A program made the position numbers and the translations under genes. From positions 22,102-86,101 of the forward strand of contig JBKHFH010000001.1 of the NCBI GenBank assembly GCA_046540335.1: a stretch of 64,000 bases of DNA, in the 5' to 3' direction. This DNA is from Natronoplasma sp046540335. GTDB lineage: Archaea > Thermoplasmatota > Thermoplasmata > Halarchaeoplasmatales > Halarchaeoplasmataceae. Below the pieces are notes generated by a model, which saw only the letters and a program-made list of their open reading frames with translations, had not been told where the DNA came from and ran no database searches. Shown here piece by piece: positions 52,801 to 61,049 of this stretch; position 1 is the first letter of the stretch; each line of letters starts with the position of its first letter.

Positions 52801-53010
52801 TTTTACGATACGTGTAAGCACGTGTCCGATATGAGGAAGACCGTTAGCAGTGGGCGGTCCTTCGGTAAAACCGAATTTCTTATCTCTTTCTTTGTCTCTG
52901 CTCCTCTCTAGTATATCGTTATGCTGCCAAAACTGTATCACTTCTTCTTCCTTCTCAGGCAGTGGAGTTTCTTTGTCGATTTGTTCAAATTGGCCATTTT
53001 TTTCACTCAT
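49858..53010 (-). CDS. ileS: Isoleucyl-tRNA synthetase
   Basis: Charges tRNA-Ile. Class I motifs: GPPTANGLPHIGHVLTRIV (HIGH) and EDGEKMSKSKGNVVEPNEIF (KMSKS). The editing domain holds FLAWTTTPWTLISNLLLVVG and GTGIVHAAPAFGEEDYDLC, and zinc-binding CPRCETPLSSHEVAQGY and CPECSEDMERVQYVIDCWYD are present. About 1050 residues, full length. The ATG at 53008-53010 (MSEKNG) has GGAGG upstream; a TTG five codons earlier is less likely. Preceded by a structured leader. Confidence 0.96.
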   Translation of the reverse strand: MSEKNGQFEQIDKETPLPEKEEEVIQFWQHNDILERSRDKERDKKFGFTEGPPTANGLPHIGHVLTRIVKDTFLRYKTMDGYQIVPNIAGWDTHGLPVEIEVEKKLGIDSKAEIEEYGLEKFNDMCKESVFEYEKEWRDMSERLGFWIDYDNAYITMEDDYIESVWWSLKQHWENGLLEKGHMVTPYCPRCETPLSSHEVAQGYEQTEDPSIYMRFKAKDEDAYFLAWTTTPWTLISNLLLVVGEDIDYALVEYEGDKYYLAEKLVQGIFDDAEILETMKGEELLDKEYEPMFDYVDSESKSHYVTSADFVSLEEGTGIVHAAPAFGEEDYDLCKEEGVELVNPVNESGEFTEKVPEYEGEFVKDADEDIMRRLEERGDLLGRGTVTHTYPFCWRCESPLLYYALESWFIRASQEKQKLIDNNNEVFWKPEHLKQGRFGNFLEDLKDWSLSRNRFWGTPLPVWICDNGHQHCVGSIEELEKMSTEPLPENFELHRPYVDRVKLKCPECSEDMERVQYVIDCWYDSGSAPFAQFHYPFENKDRFEEAFPIDFITEALDQTRGWFYSLLSISSLLYDEPAYKSCLTLGLVLDEDGEKMSKSKGNVVEPNEIFEEIGSDPTRLTFLDTPVWKSSRFSEEMAREKINKTINTLLNVVSFFTNNANIDDFEPDEDYEVNDKIDGWLLSRVNTLTDVVRESMEELEAHRAVREIEEFIDELSNWYLRRSRRRFWEGDEKEKESAYNTLYDVLEKLTRLMAPFTPFTTERIYRKTILPVEDGPESVHLLEYPEVEEEKIDDSLEELMGQVIDIAELGRNARQKRDIKLRQPLNGAVVIERDERTEEAVDLFESILKDELNVKELRTAENQDELVAYQVDPNYSSLGPKFKDEAEEVADAIGNADPEKIVESLKEESTVDIEGYELEEEDMEISEVVREGYEFSEEKGMKVFVDVDIDERLRKEGLVRDVVRRIQTMRKELELGYTQKIKTCYHGDDALTEAVQEMENYIRKETLSRELSENSEEKCEGLEKVWSIDDRDITICVEPIEGSEDEPLNI

Positions 53011-53144
53011 TCCAAAAACCTCCAAAAAACATCAAAAAACTACGGGCTGGGCGGATGAATGACTCATCCAATGATGATGATTATCTCCTCTAGACTCATA
53101 GCCCAGCTCATCATAGGTTCTAGAATGTTCTCTTATATATAAAA
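53011..53144 (-). promoter_or_regulatory. Promoter and structured leader of ileS
   Basis: TTTATATATAAG (53133-53144 on the minus strand) is a strong TATA box, predicting a start near 53111. The roughly 100-base leader closes on itself with GCTGGGC/GCCCAGC (53101-53107 with 53046-53052); inside it is a GGATGA/TCATCC hairpin (53064-53069 with 53053-53058) with a six-base loop, read in transcript order. A GGAGG follows the structure. Long structured leaders are rare in this window. Confidence 0.55.
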
Positions 53145-53156
53145 CTTATCTTCAGT

Positions 53157-53954
53157 TCATCTCTCCTTTTTTATCTCTTCCGGTGCATCGGCTAGATTCT
53201 CCAGGGATTCGACTTCCATGAAGTGCAGGTTTCCAAAAACCACTATAGAATGAAGCCCGTCACCGAAATCATGATCAAGCAGTTCTTCTAGATAACCTGC
53301 TTTGATCTTCGTATCATCCGATCCCACCCTTGCCAATCCCGCCAGCAACGTGTCTTCAGCTATCACGCCTTCTTTCAATTCCTCCTCGAGGTGGAGCAGA
53401 GCCTCCACTCCTTCCTTCACACTCATATATCTCTGATCCTCAGAATTGATGTCAAGCAGTACTAACGTGTGCAGTCCTCTATCCATGTTTTCCTTTATAT
53501 TCTCGTAGGGGCTGGTCGGGTACTCTTTTTTTCCATCCCTGAAGGGTAGAGTCACGGTCCTACCGAACTTGTAATGCTGTAATCCGAGCTGTGAGGGCAC
53601 AGCCGAAAAGATCGACGAAGAATGAATAATCTTGGTTTCGATGCCTTTCTCTTCAGCTCGTAGCCTAAGGTCTATATGTGTTGTAGCTGCCATCGGGTCT
53701 CCTCCGGTCAGAAAGGCCACTTTTCCCTTTTCAGCCTTTTCCAGTGGTACAGCTTCTTTTTCCACTTCATCCCTAGATAGACCTATCACGTCTTTTTTCA
53801 ATCTATCCTCTATATCCTCCAGGCTGGCACCGAAAAGACTGCTCGTATAGAATTCGGAGTAGACCCTATCTGCATCCCTGGCGTTTTGAAGACCTTTCAC
53901 GCTGATATCTTTATCGTCGTAAAGTCCAAGTCCTATGAATATCAATTCGCCCAT
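53157..53954 (-). CDS. dphB: Diphthine synthase (diphthamide methyltransferase)
   Basis: SAM-dependent methylation step of diphthamide formation on elongation factor 2. Tetrapyrrole-methylase fold: IFIGLGLYDDKDISVKGLQN, VAFLTGGDPMAATTHIDLRL, HSSSIFSAVPSQLGLQHYKF and GRTVTLPFRDGKKEYPTSPY. 265 residues, the archaeal length. Monocistronic. Confidence 0.95.
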   Translation of the reverse strand: MGELIFIGLGLYDDKDISVKGLQNARDADRVYSEFYTSSLFGASLEDIEDRLKKDVIGLSRDEVEKEAVPLEKAEKGKVAFLTGGDPMAATTHIDLRLRAEEKGIETKIIHSSSIFSAVPSQLGLQHYKFGRTVTLPFRDGKKEYPTSPYENIKENMDRGLHTLVLLDINSEDQRYMSVKEGVEALLHLEEELKEGVIAEDTLLAGLARVGSDDTKIKAGYLEELLDHDFGDGLHSIVVFGNLHFMEVESLENLADAPEEIKKER

Positions 53955-54057
53955 ATCAAGACCTCTTTGATGTCATTCATCTTATCTATGGCTGAATGGA
54001 ACGGTGAGAAAAAAAACTTTCTACGTCTTAGTTGAGGTTCGAACTCGTCCCGTTAGA

Positions 54058-54064
54058 TTTATAA
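54058..54064 (+). promoter_or_regulatory. TATA box of the small conserved gene before trm5
   Basis: TTTATAAA-like GATTTATAAACC ends about 25 bases before the ATG at 54089, giving a leaderless message. Confidence 0.5.
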
Positions 54065-54088
54065 ACCGACTCGTACTAAAAACCATCT

Positions 54089-54316
54089 ATGAGATTGTAT
54101 ATCGAACTTTACTTCAGCAGCGAAGGCGCTACTCCTTTGAAAACCTTAGACCTGATGAAAGAGCTGGGATTCGATCCCGTGGTCGGTGAATACGATTTTG
54201 CGATAGATTATGAGACCCCAGAAGAGTATCAGCAGATCTTAAAAGATCTTACAGATGTGTTGGAAGGAACTAAAGTAAGGTACAGGTTAACCACGAGGAA
54301 AGAATCGAAACCTTGA
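54089..54316 (+). CDS. Small conserved archaeal-type protein, unknown function
   Basis: 75 residues with an alternating beta-alpha pattern (RLYIELYFSSEGATPLKTLD, LMKELGFDPVVGEYDFAIDY, QQILKDLTDVLEGTKVRYRL), consistent with a ferredoxin-like fold. I recall similar small archaeal proteins without assigned function. Leaderless start, 70 bases upstream of trm5. Confidence 0.6.
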   Translation: MRLYIELYFSSEGATPLKTLDLMKELGFDPVVGEYDFAIDYETPEEYQQILKDLTDVLEGTKVRYRLTTRKESKP

Positions 54317-54385
54317 GCTGTGATCAATTTCATCGCTCCCAAAAACCGATGGATATTAATCAGGCCTCTTTTTTACTATTTTCGC

Positions 54386-55408
54386 ATGGATTGTTTGAAA
54401 GTCCCCAAAAGTGAAGGAGAAAGAATAAGAAGATATCTGATCGAGAACGATATGTTGTATCGAGAGGGGAAAATAAAGACTGAGGAGGATCATATATTTC
54501 TTCCAATTGAAGAAAAACGTATTGATGAAATAGAAGAGTTGGAATATGAGATAGTCGATAAAGATCTCGAAATCAGAGAAAAACCGGAAAGAGATTATAA
54601 GGAACTTCTCGAAGTCCCTCAAGAACTGGAAGAATATCTTCCTGCCAGCTATGACATAATAGGCGATATAGCCCTTGTGAAGATACCTGATGAACTGGAG
54701 GGATACCAAGAAAAGATAGGAGAAGCTATACTAGGAACTCACAAAAATCTACAGACTGTATTTGAAGATAGGGGTGTTTACGGGGAATTCAGAACCAGAG
54801 ACGTGAGACACATCGCTGGAGACAATAAAACTGATACCCTGTATCGGGAGTATGGAGCTGAATTTGAGGTCGATGTAGAAGGAGCTTACTTTTCACCTCG
54901 ACTAGCTACTGAAAGGTGGCGGGTGGTGGAGAAGACCCAAAAAGGAGAATCTATCTTAGATATGTTCGCGGGTGTAGGGCCTTACACGGTCCTTATCGGA
55001 AGGAACGTAGAGGTTGAACATATATCTAGTATAGATATCAATCCTAAGGCTGTCCGTTATCTCAAAAAGAACGTCAGGAGGAACGGTCTCGATGGAGTGG
55101 TCACCGTTTATGAAGGAGATGCGGAGGACATAGCACCTAGATTGGCGGCTGATCGGATAATAATGAATCTACCCCATTCCTCTCGGAATTTCATAGGGTC
55201 TGCTCTTTCTGCCATTGAAGCTGAAGGGACCATTCATTATTACGAGATCGTCGAAGAAGAAAAAAAAGAAGAAAGTCTGAAGAGTCTAATCGACGGCATC
55301 GAAAAAGAAGGCTATACCGCGAAGATAATAGAAGAAAGAGATGTTAGAACTTACTCAGCATCAAAAGTCCATGTCGCCTATGATATACTTGCTGAAGAGG
55401 AAAAGTGA
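54386..55408 (+). CDS. tRNA (guanine37-N1)-methyltransferase Trm5
   Basis: Makes m1G37, needed for reading-frame keeping. The N-terminal domain (about 1-70: CLKVPKSEGERIRRYLIEND) and YDIIGDIALVKIPDELEGYQ lead to the SAM domain with EGAYFSPRLATERWRVVEKT, ILDMFAGVGPYTVLIGRNVE and IIMNLPHSSRNFIGSAL. 340 residues. The open frame extends 22 codons upstream, but the conserved start MDCLKVPK at 54386 with a TATA-like GATATTAATC about 28 bases before it is chosen. Confidence 0.93.
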   Translation: MDCLKVPKSEGERIRRYLIENDMLYREGKIKTEEDHIFLPIEEKRIDEIEELEYEIVDKDLEIREKPERDYKELLEVPQELEEYLPASYDIIGDIALVKIPDELEGYQEKIGEAILGTHKNLQTVFEDRGVYGEFRTRDVRHIAGDNKTDTLYREYGAEFEVDVEGAYFSPRLATERWRVVEKTQKGESILDMFAGVGPYTVLIGRNVEVEHISSIDINPKAVRYLKKNVRRNGLDGVVTVYEGDAEDIAPRLAADRIIMNLPHSSRNFIGSALSAIEAEGTIHYYEIVEEEKKEESLKSLIDGIEKEGYTAKIIEERDVRTYSASKVHVAYDILAEEEK

Positions 55409-55442
55409 GAAAATGAATTGTTCTTTAGGGGATAAAAAACCC

Positions 55443-55739
55443 TCAGTCCTTGTATACGAATCTGTTTATAGTTCTACAATTTAAACATTTGATTATCAGT
55501 TTTCCCCTCTCCACTCTGATTCTGCAGCTCCTCGATGGGAGTAGATAAGAATAGCAGTTTGAACATATCTTTCTTTTGTACTCTGAGGGAAGCGAGATGT
55601 TATGTCTCATCCCTATTCCCCTAGCTAATTCTACATATCGATCGGCCCTTTCAAGCTCATCTTCTAGAGCTGCTTTTTTTGCCTCCTCCATAAGGATATC
55701 GATCCTTCTTTTGGCGATCCTCTTATCTTTTTTTCTCAT
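55443..55739 (-). CDS. rnp4: RNase P protein component 4 (Rpr2/Rpp21)
   Basis: Zinc-ribbon protein of RNase P, complementing Rnp1 in the ribosomal operon. Helical N-terminus (AKRRIDILMEEAKKAALEDE, ADRYVELARGIGMRHNI) followed by ICSNCYSYLLPSRSCRIRVE and CLNCRTINRFVYK, giving the CxxC-CxxC site. 98 residues; a TTG two codons earlier is possible. Overlaps the HTH-Nudix gene by 17 bases. Confidence 0.93.
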   Translation of the reverse strand: MRKKDKRIAKRRIDILMEEAKKAALEDELERADRYVELARGIGMRHNISLPSEYKRKICSNCYSYLLPSRSCRIRVERGKLIIKCLNCRTINRFVYKD

Positions 55740-56448
55740 CTCCAATCATCTCAACAGCGTCAGCAACTATTTCTTCGTGATCGAAAGCTAATTCTGGAAG
55801 TTCCTGTATATCGAATAATTCGGCAATCTCTGCATCACTTCTACCTTCAAGATCGCCCCCGGATATCTCTAGCAAATATGCAATAGATATCATATGTCCC
55901 CGGGGGTCTCTATCAGGGGAAGAGTATACATCTATCAACCTGTCTATCCCGGTTTTGAGTCCAGTTTCTTCTTCTACTTCTCTTTTGACCGCATTTTCTA
56001 CGGTCTCTTCGTATTCCACGAATCCTCCTGGAAGAGCATATTTTCCTTTAAAGGGAGGATTCCTTCTCTTGATAAGTAGAAGCTCTCCTTCTTCTATTAT
56101 AACACCATCTACGGTAAGGGATGGATTTCTATACACGTTCTGTTTATGTTCTTCCTTCAACTCTTCGTAATCCTGGATCAGCTTTTTTCCTGCAGGGGTC
56201 AGGATAGACCCCCTGTTTTTATCTCCCCCTCTTTGACTTTTCACTATTTCTTCATCTGCGGCTTCTTCTATTTTCTTGATTATCCCCCAAGCATGTCGGT
56301 AGGACATATCCATCTCTTTCGCAGCTTTAGATATAGACCCCTCTCTATCTATCAATTCAAGGAGTTCCCGTCGACCTTCCCCAAGTACGAATTCTCCATC
56401 TCTTTTGAGCATACATTTACATTCTAGTTCATACATCTCTCTAGGCAT
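55723..56448 (-). CDS. ModE-like winged-helix domain fused to a Nudix hydrolase
   Basis: 241 residues. Residues about 10-95 resemble the ModE/LysR-type helix-turn-helix (EGRRELLELIDREGSISKAA, KEMDMSYRHAWGIIKKIEEA, GGDKNRGSILTPAGKKLI). Residues 105-235 form a Nudix domain with the box GGFVEYEETVENAVKREVEE then ETGL and preceding NPPFKGKYALP. The domain order is opposite to NrtR regulators (Nudix first). A ligand-controlled regulator sensing ADP-ribose or a related nucleotide is inferred; an ordinary hydrolase that kept a DNA-binding domain is the alternative. Confidence 0.88.
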   Translation of the reverse strand: MPREMYELECKCMLKRDGEFVLGEGRRELLELIDREGSISKAAKEMDMSYRHAWGIIKKIEEAADEEIVKSQRGGDKNRGSILTPAGKKLIQDYEELKEEHKQNVYRNPSLTVDGVIIEEGELLLIKRRNPPFKGKYALPGGFVEYEETVENAVKREVEEETGLKTGIDRLIDVYSSPDRDPRGHMISIAYLLEISGGDLEGRSDAEIAELFDIQELPELAFDHEEIVADAVEMIGDEKKR

Positions 56449-56590
56449 AATGGAAACGTATATAATTAGTTTAACGTTTTTTGATGTTTTATTTCATCCG
56501 ATATCTGATCTAGACCATACTTGAATCTATGGATAACCTTTAATTAGCTTAAAAAAATTAGGGGTAACATCCCCCCGGACATTGATTGCT

Positions 56591-56761
56591 ATGCTTGACA
56601 AAGAAACGGTTTTGCGGAAGCGGACCGATTCTGAATCCGGATCAAAAGATTATTTTATCAAGTGTCTAAAGAGAGCTAGAGAGATAACGGAGTCGAATGA
56701 AGAACTCAACGAATCTATCGAGAGATTTTTGTATAAATTCGTGGAAAAGGAAGAGGAGTGA
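56591..56761 (+). CDS. Possible 56-residue protein
   Basis: ATG-initiated frame rich in Glu, Lys and Ser: MLDKETVLRKRTDSESGSKD at the start and a helical YKFVEKEEE end, with KCLKRAREITESNEELNESI as an amphipathic middle. No ribosome binding site; an AT-rich TTTAATTAGCTTAAAAAAATTA (56539-56560) about 30-50 bases upstream could hold a TATA box. Composition matches genuine small proteins of the window. No family recognised. It lies head-to-tail against the STAND gene. Confidence 0.5.
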   Translation: MLDKETVLRKRTDSESGSKDYFIKCLKRAREITESNEELNESIERFLYKFVEKEEE

Positions 56762-56804
56762 ATTATTTTTTCTCTGTTTTATAACGTCTTCAGCCCTATA
56801 AGTA

Positions 56805-59800
56805 TCAGATCTCTTTCAGTTTCTCTTCGGAACGTTCTTTATATTTATCCATCCCCATCATCTCGAACATCTCATTCGCGTTTTCCAGATGATCTTTTAC
56901 TTTTGAATATTCTTCTTTTTCCAGGGATAGAAGTCCATACTCATATAGGGTTTTAGCTTCCATTACTTTATTTCTTGTTTCTCTGCTTTTTTCAAGTGAT
57001 CTTTCTAGATGATCTTTTGCATTCTCGAAGTTTCTTTTTTTCCTTTGAATTTTAGCTTTAACTAGCTGGTTTCGGATCTTTAAAAGGGGATCTTCCCTTC
57101 CTTGAAGGCTTTCCCCAGCTTCAGAACAATACACCTCTGATCTTTCTATCTCTTCATTTTCTAACAGATCTTCCGCCAGTCCTATCTGATTTTGGATTCT
57201 AGATTCGATATCACTCACGTCTTCTGCTATCTCAAGACCTTTTCTATGCTGTTCTGTAGCTTTTTCAATATAACCTTCGTTTAGATATAATCTTCCTAAT
57301 CCATCTTTAACAGCCGATCCTATCTCTTTAGCGCCTAATCTATCGCTGATTCTTTCCGCTTCGAGCATTCTCTCCTTAGCTTCTTCGTAGTTCCCTCTAA
57401 GTATTTCTATCTCCCCTATCTCAAGCAAGGATAAACTCAGATTCATCTGGTTTCCGATCTCCTCAGAAACTCTATAACACTCTTTGAACTGTTCTATAGC
57501 TGATTCTAGATCCCCTCTCTTCTTTTGTAAAGTCCCTCTGATAGTTTGAGTAGTTGCTATCAAATTTTTAGTTTTTAGGTCTTCTGCGATCTCACGGCTT
57601 TTTTCCAGGGCTTCTTCAGCTGAACTAAAATCTCCTAAAACTTGGTAAATATTAGCTAAGTTACTCAATGAGATGGCTTTGCCGTGTTTATCCCCCAATT
57701 TATCAGAAATATCAAAACTTTTTTCGAAGGTATCTATAGTTTCGGAGAGGTCTCCTCTTTTCATTTGAATCGTTCCAAGATTGTTCAAAGATGCAGAGGT
57801 ACCGCTCTTATCTCCAACCTCTTGACAGACCTCTAGACTGTTCCTATAATACTTTTCGGCCTTCTTGAAATTTGCTTTATCCGCATATGCTATACCTAAA
57901 TTATTGTAGGATTTTTGGAGACCAATTAGATCATCATTATCCTCTTTTATTTCTATAGCTTTCTGTAGTTTACTTATGCTGTTATCTATTTTTCCTTTCC
58001 TAAGGGCAGTGCTCCCGAGGTCATGATAGACCTGCCCCATCTTTTCCTTCGCTCCTATCTCCTCTGCCACTTCTTTTTCTCTTGTGAAGATCTCTTCAGC
58101 CTTATCATAATCACCTTTTTGGATCTGGATCATCCCCTTTAAACTGAGTAGATCACATTCCTCAGGAGTTTGCTCACTAGCTACCGATAGACCTTCCTTG
58201 ATGTATTCAAGGGCGCTCTCCCAATCCCCCTGTTCATAGTAGCTTTCAGCGATCCTCTTATATATCCTCTGTTTCTCCTTCCAATCTTCAGTCAATTCCA
58301 ATCCCCTATTCAAGTAGTCTCTCGTTTTTTCGTACTCTCCTAATAGGGAATAGGCCTTTGTGATCTTTTTAGTGATATCTAGTTTGTTGATTTCATCTCC
58401 ACCTGCTTTATCACAAAGCTCTAAAGCCTCTTCGTACATATCGATCGCGTCCTCGTTCGCGTAGACTTTTTCGGCTTTTTCGCCCTCTTTCAAATAGTAT
58501 TCCAATGCTTTGGAAAAATCCTCGGCTTCTTTATGATGTCTTGCCAAGTTGGAATACCAATTTTCCAGCTCTTTTTCATATATTTTTTCGATATTTTCAG
58601 CAACCCTTCTGTGTAATATCTTCTTTTTCATCCCTCTTACATCTTTATAGGCTGTATCCTTTATCAATTCATGAGAAAAGTAGAACCTCTCCTCTTCGAA
58701 GTCTTCCTCCCATATATTATTCCCAGTGAGCATATCTATATGGTCCAATAAGTCGATTTCACTCATATCTACTGTTTCAGAGAGCAGATCGAAAGGGATG
58801 TTATCACCTATCACACTACCCATCTTCACGACTTTAACCGTTTCATCGTCCAATCTATTCAACCGCCTACCGATCACATTGTGGACCAATCCAGAAATGG
58901 ATACATCATCACTACTATGGGGGAATTCACCTTCATCCACATCGAGGACCCCCTCTTCGAGCATCTGTCTAATACTTTCTTTGATAAATAATGGATTTCC
59001 ATCGGTCTTTTGGTGGACTACTTCTACAAACTCCTTAGGTATATCTTCTCCACCAAGGACTCCTTTGACAGTATTCTCGGTGTCTTCATAGCTTAGAGGT
59101 TCTAGAACGATGGTCTTGAGTCGATTCTCTCTTTCTAATCTCTGGATCATCTCGGTCAAAGGATGATTTTTTGATATGTCTTCTGGCCGATATGTCCCTA
59201 AGAAAAGAACCGGTGAATCTTCGAGTTTCTCGTCCATGTAAGTCAATATTTCTAACGTAGCTCTATCCACCCATTGAAGATCATCTAAAAATATGAGGAG
59301 AGGATTTTCATCAGCTAGCTCTTGAACATACCTACTCGTGTCAAAGAACGTCTCTTTTTTTTGTGCATCAAATATATTTTTTTCTTCGAGGATGTTTTCT
59401 TCTCTTCTTCTAATGAAGGCCATATTCGCCCCTAGTTTTTTCGATGATCCTTCCTCGATATATTCTGTAAAAGCATCCCTAAAGGGTAGATAAGGGTCTG
59501 ATCCTTCACTCTGGCATTTTCCCGAGAGGAACTCGAAACCAAGATCCTCCGCTAACGGCTTGAGTTTTTGGACAAGTGAGGTCTTTCCTATCCCGGCTTC
59601 ACCTTCTATCAGTACTGTTTTAGCTCCTTCTTTTTTTACTCTTTTCAAATCATCTTCTAGCTCCTTCAATTCTTTTTTCCTTCCAACGAACACCTTGATA
59701 TCGTTTTCGATCTCTGTAAGGTCTATAACATCATTTTCGTCCATCTCTCTCAGACCTTTCACTGTGGGGTACCTTTCACTGATATGATTCTCTATATTTT

Positions 59801-60134
59801 TCAATTTTAGATTTTTCTCATCATCTTCTGTTAAAATCTTAACCTCTTCGTCTTTGATATTCCTCCAGGTATCTTTTTCTCTTTCACTGCCTTTTTCGGT
59901 TAAAAAATAAACATTTCTTTTTCTATCATATTCAGGAATATACTTGCATTCTTTACAGATCAGATCTTTTTCTTCCATCTCATCTAATACAGAATAAGGC
60001 TCACTTTTCTCTATACCCACGGTTTTTGTTAACTCTCTCGGCGTTAAAATCAAAGGAACTTCCTCTTCATCCTTGAACTCCTCAAAATCCTCTAACAGCA
60101 TCAAGATTAGGTCTTCTAGCTCGATACTTACCAT
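56805..60134 (-). CDS. Large STAND-type ATPase regulator: winged helix, AAA ATPase, TPR repeats
   Basis: 1109 residues. An N-terminal winged helix (about 1-90, LTPRELTKTVGIEKSEPYSV) is followed by a STAND/AAA_16 ATPase: VFVGRKKELKELEDDLKRV, Walker A GEAGIGKT at 178-185, Walker B LLIFLDDLQWVD at 279-290, and GTYRPEDISKNHPLTEMIQR. After about residue 540 come roughly twelve tetratricopeptide repeats, with clear units such as LGIAYADKANFKKAEKYYRN and LANIYQVLGDFSSAEEALEK. The layout resembles MalT/AfsR-type sensors, but with the DNA-binding domain at the N-terminus. Ligand and target unknown. Confidence 0.9.
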   Translation of the reverse strand: MVSIELEDLILMLLEDFEEFKDEEEVPLILTPRELTKTVGIEKSEPYSVLDEMEEKDLICKECKYIPEYDRKRNVYFLTEKGSEREKDTWRNIKDEEVKILTEDDEKNLKLKNIENHISERYPTVKGLREMDENDVIDLTEIENDIKVFVGRKKELKELEDDLKRVKKEGAKTVLIEGEAGIGKTSLVQKLKPLAEDLGFEFLSGKCQSEGSDPYLPFRDAFTEYIEEGSSKKLGANMAFIRRREENILEEKNIFDAQKKETFFDTSRYVQELADENPLLIFLDDLQWVDRATLEILTYMDEKLEDSPVLFLGTYRPEDISKNHPLTEMIQRLERENRLKTIVLEPLSYEDTENTVKGVLGGEDIPKEFVEVVHQKTDGNPLFIKESIRQMLEEGVLDVDEGEFPHSSDDVSISGLVHNVIGRRLNRLDDETVKVVKMGSVIGDNIPFDLLSETVDMSEIDLLDHIDMLTGNNIWEEDFEEERFYFSHELIKDTAYKDVRGMKKKILHRRVAENIEKIYEKELENWYSNLARHHKEAEDFSKALEYYLKEGEKAEKVYANEDAIDMYEEALELCDKAGGDEINKLDITKKITKAYSLLGEYEKTRDYLNRGLELTEDWKEKQRIYKRIAESYYEQGDWESALEYIKEGLSVASEQTPEECDLLSLKGMIQIQKGDYDKAEEIFTREKEVAEEIGAKEKMGQVYHDLGSTALRKGKIDNSISKLQKAIEIKEDNDDLIGLQKSYNNLGIAYADKANFKKAEKYYRNSLEVCQEVGDKSGTSASLNNLGTIQMKRGDLSETIDTFEKSFDISDKLGDKHGKAISLSNLANIYQVLGDFSSAEEALEKSREIAEDLKTKNLIATTQTIRGTLQKKRGDLESAIEQFKECYRVSEEIGNQMNLSLSLLEIGEIEILRGNYEEAKERMLEAERISDRLGAKEIGSAVKDGLGRLYLNEGYIEKATEQHRKGLEIAEDVSDIESRIQNQIGLAEDLLENEEIERSEVYCSEAGESLQGREDPLLKIRNQLVKAKIQRKKRNFENAKDHLERSLEKSRETRNKVMEAKTLYEYGLLSLEKEEYSKVKDHLENANEMFEMMGMDKYKERSEEKLKEI

Positions 60135-60290
60135 GAATCAGTCCAGCATAGAACTTATTAATAAATCCTTTGTAAAAATCTGAAATGAGTATATAATTTT
60201 TATCTTATATTTATTCGTAATCATACCCGATTTTCCTTCATAAATCCGAGGATATGTCAATTATAATTGGGAAAACCAACTATTTTTTGT

Positions 60291-61049
60291 TCACAAGAAA
60301 GTTATATCTATAACGCCTATAATGTAAAGGAAAAAGAGAAGTACAGGTTGATGCAGGAGATATATCTTCAGCGAGTTTTTCCCTAAAGTTGAAAAAAATC
60401 TGACTATGAAAAATTCTTTTAGATCCGGCAGATCAGTCATTCTTTCACCTTGAGGATAAAATGTATTGCCCAAAAATATCCCGATCAATGTAACACCAAA
60501 CCACGGTAGGATTGGAAAATAATCTACAGTGCTGAAACTGTAGGGACGGAAACCCAACCATAAAAACCAGCTGAAAGACACTCTGATCTCAGATATCAAG
60601 AAGCCTGAGATTATGCACACGAACGCTAGAATTAAAGGGATATAACGATATTTTACGAGCGGATAAGCCAATATTATAGATACTCCGATGAAGTGAAGTA
60701 CACCGAAGATTATGAAATCCTCACCGATAAATATGTACGTAAAGAGTGTGACGAGCAGACCCCATGAAAATATTTTAACCCCTCTCACCACGTATTTCAG
60801 ACGAAGTTCTTTTACACTTTTCACATCCTTAGATCTGTTATAACTCAAAGTGAGGGAAATCCCTACTAGAGTGAGAAAGAAGACCGCGGTGCTTCTCCCT
60901 AGTATCCTCCAACCTATCTGATCGATATCTAGACCATAATCTGCGAAATAGTAGAGATTGAAAGCGGCGTGAAAACTGATCATCATCACTATCGCAATGC
61001 CCCGGATAAAGTCGATCTCCCAGTATCTCTTGTGATTTTCCTTCACCAT
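60291..61049 (-). CDS. DUF1624/heparan-alpha-glucosaminide acetyltransferase-like membrane protein
   Basis: 252 residues with about seven membrane segments. The N-terminal RYWEIDFIRGIAIVMMISFH with the conserved Asp-x-x-Arg-Gly and later His is the DUF1624 signature, and LKIYLLHQPVLLFF ends it. Related proteins transfer acyl groups to sugars or lipids at membranes. A surface glycan or lipid substrate is possible. No partner genes are adjacent. Confidence 0.85.
   Translation of the reverse strand: MVKENHKRYWEIDFIRGIAIVMMISFHAAFNLYYFADYGLDIDQIGWRILGRSTAVFFLTLVGISLTLSYNRSKDVKSVKELRLKYVVRGVKIFSWGLLVTLFTYIFIGEDFIIFGVLHFIGVSIILAYPLVKYRYIPLILAFVCIISGFLISEIRVSFSWFLWLGFRPYSFSTVDYFPILPWFGVTLIGIFLGNTFYPQGERMTDLPDLKEFFIVRFFSTLGKNSLKIYLLHQPVLLFFLYIIGVIDITFL

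Noticed and set aside
53040..53110. Box C/D guide RNA in the ileS leader
   Set aside because: ATGATGA-like sequences occur, but there is no matching CTGA box.
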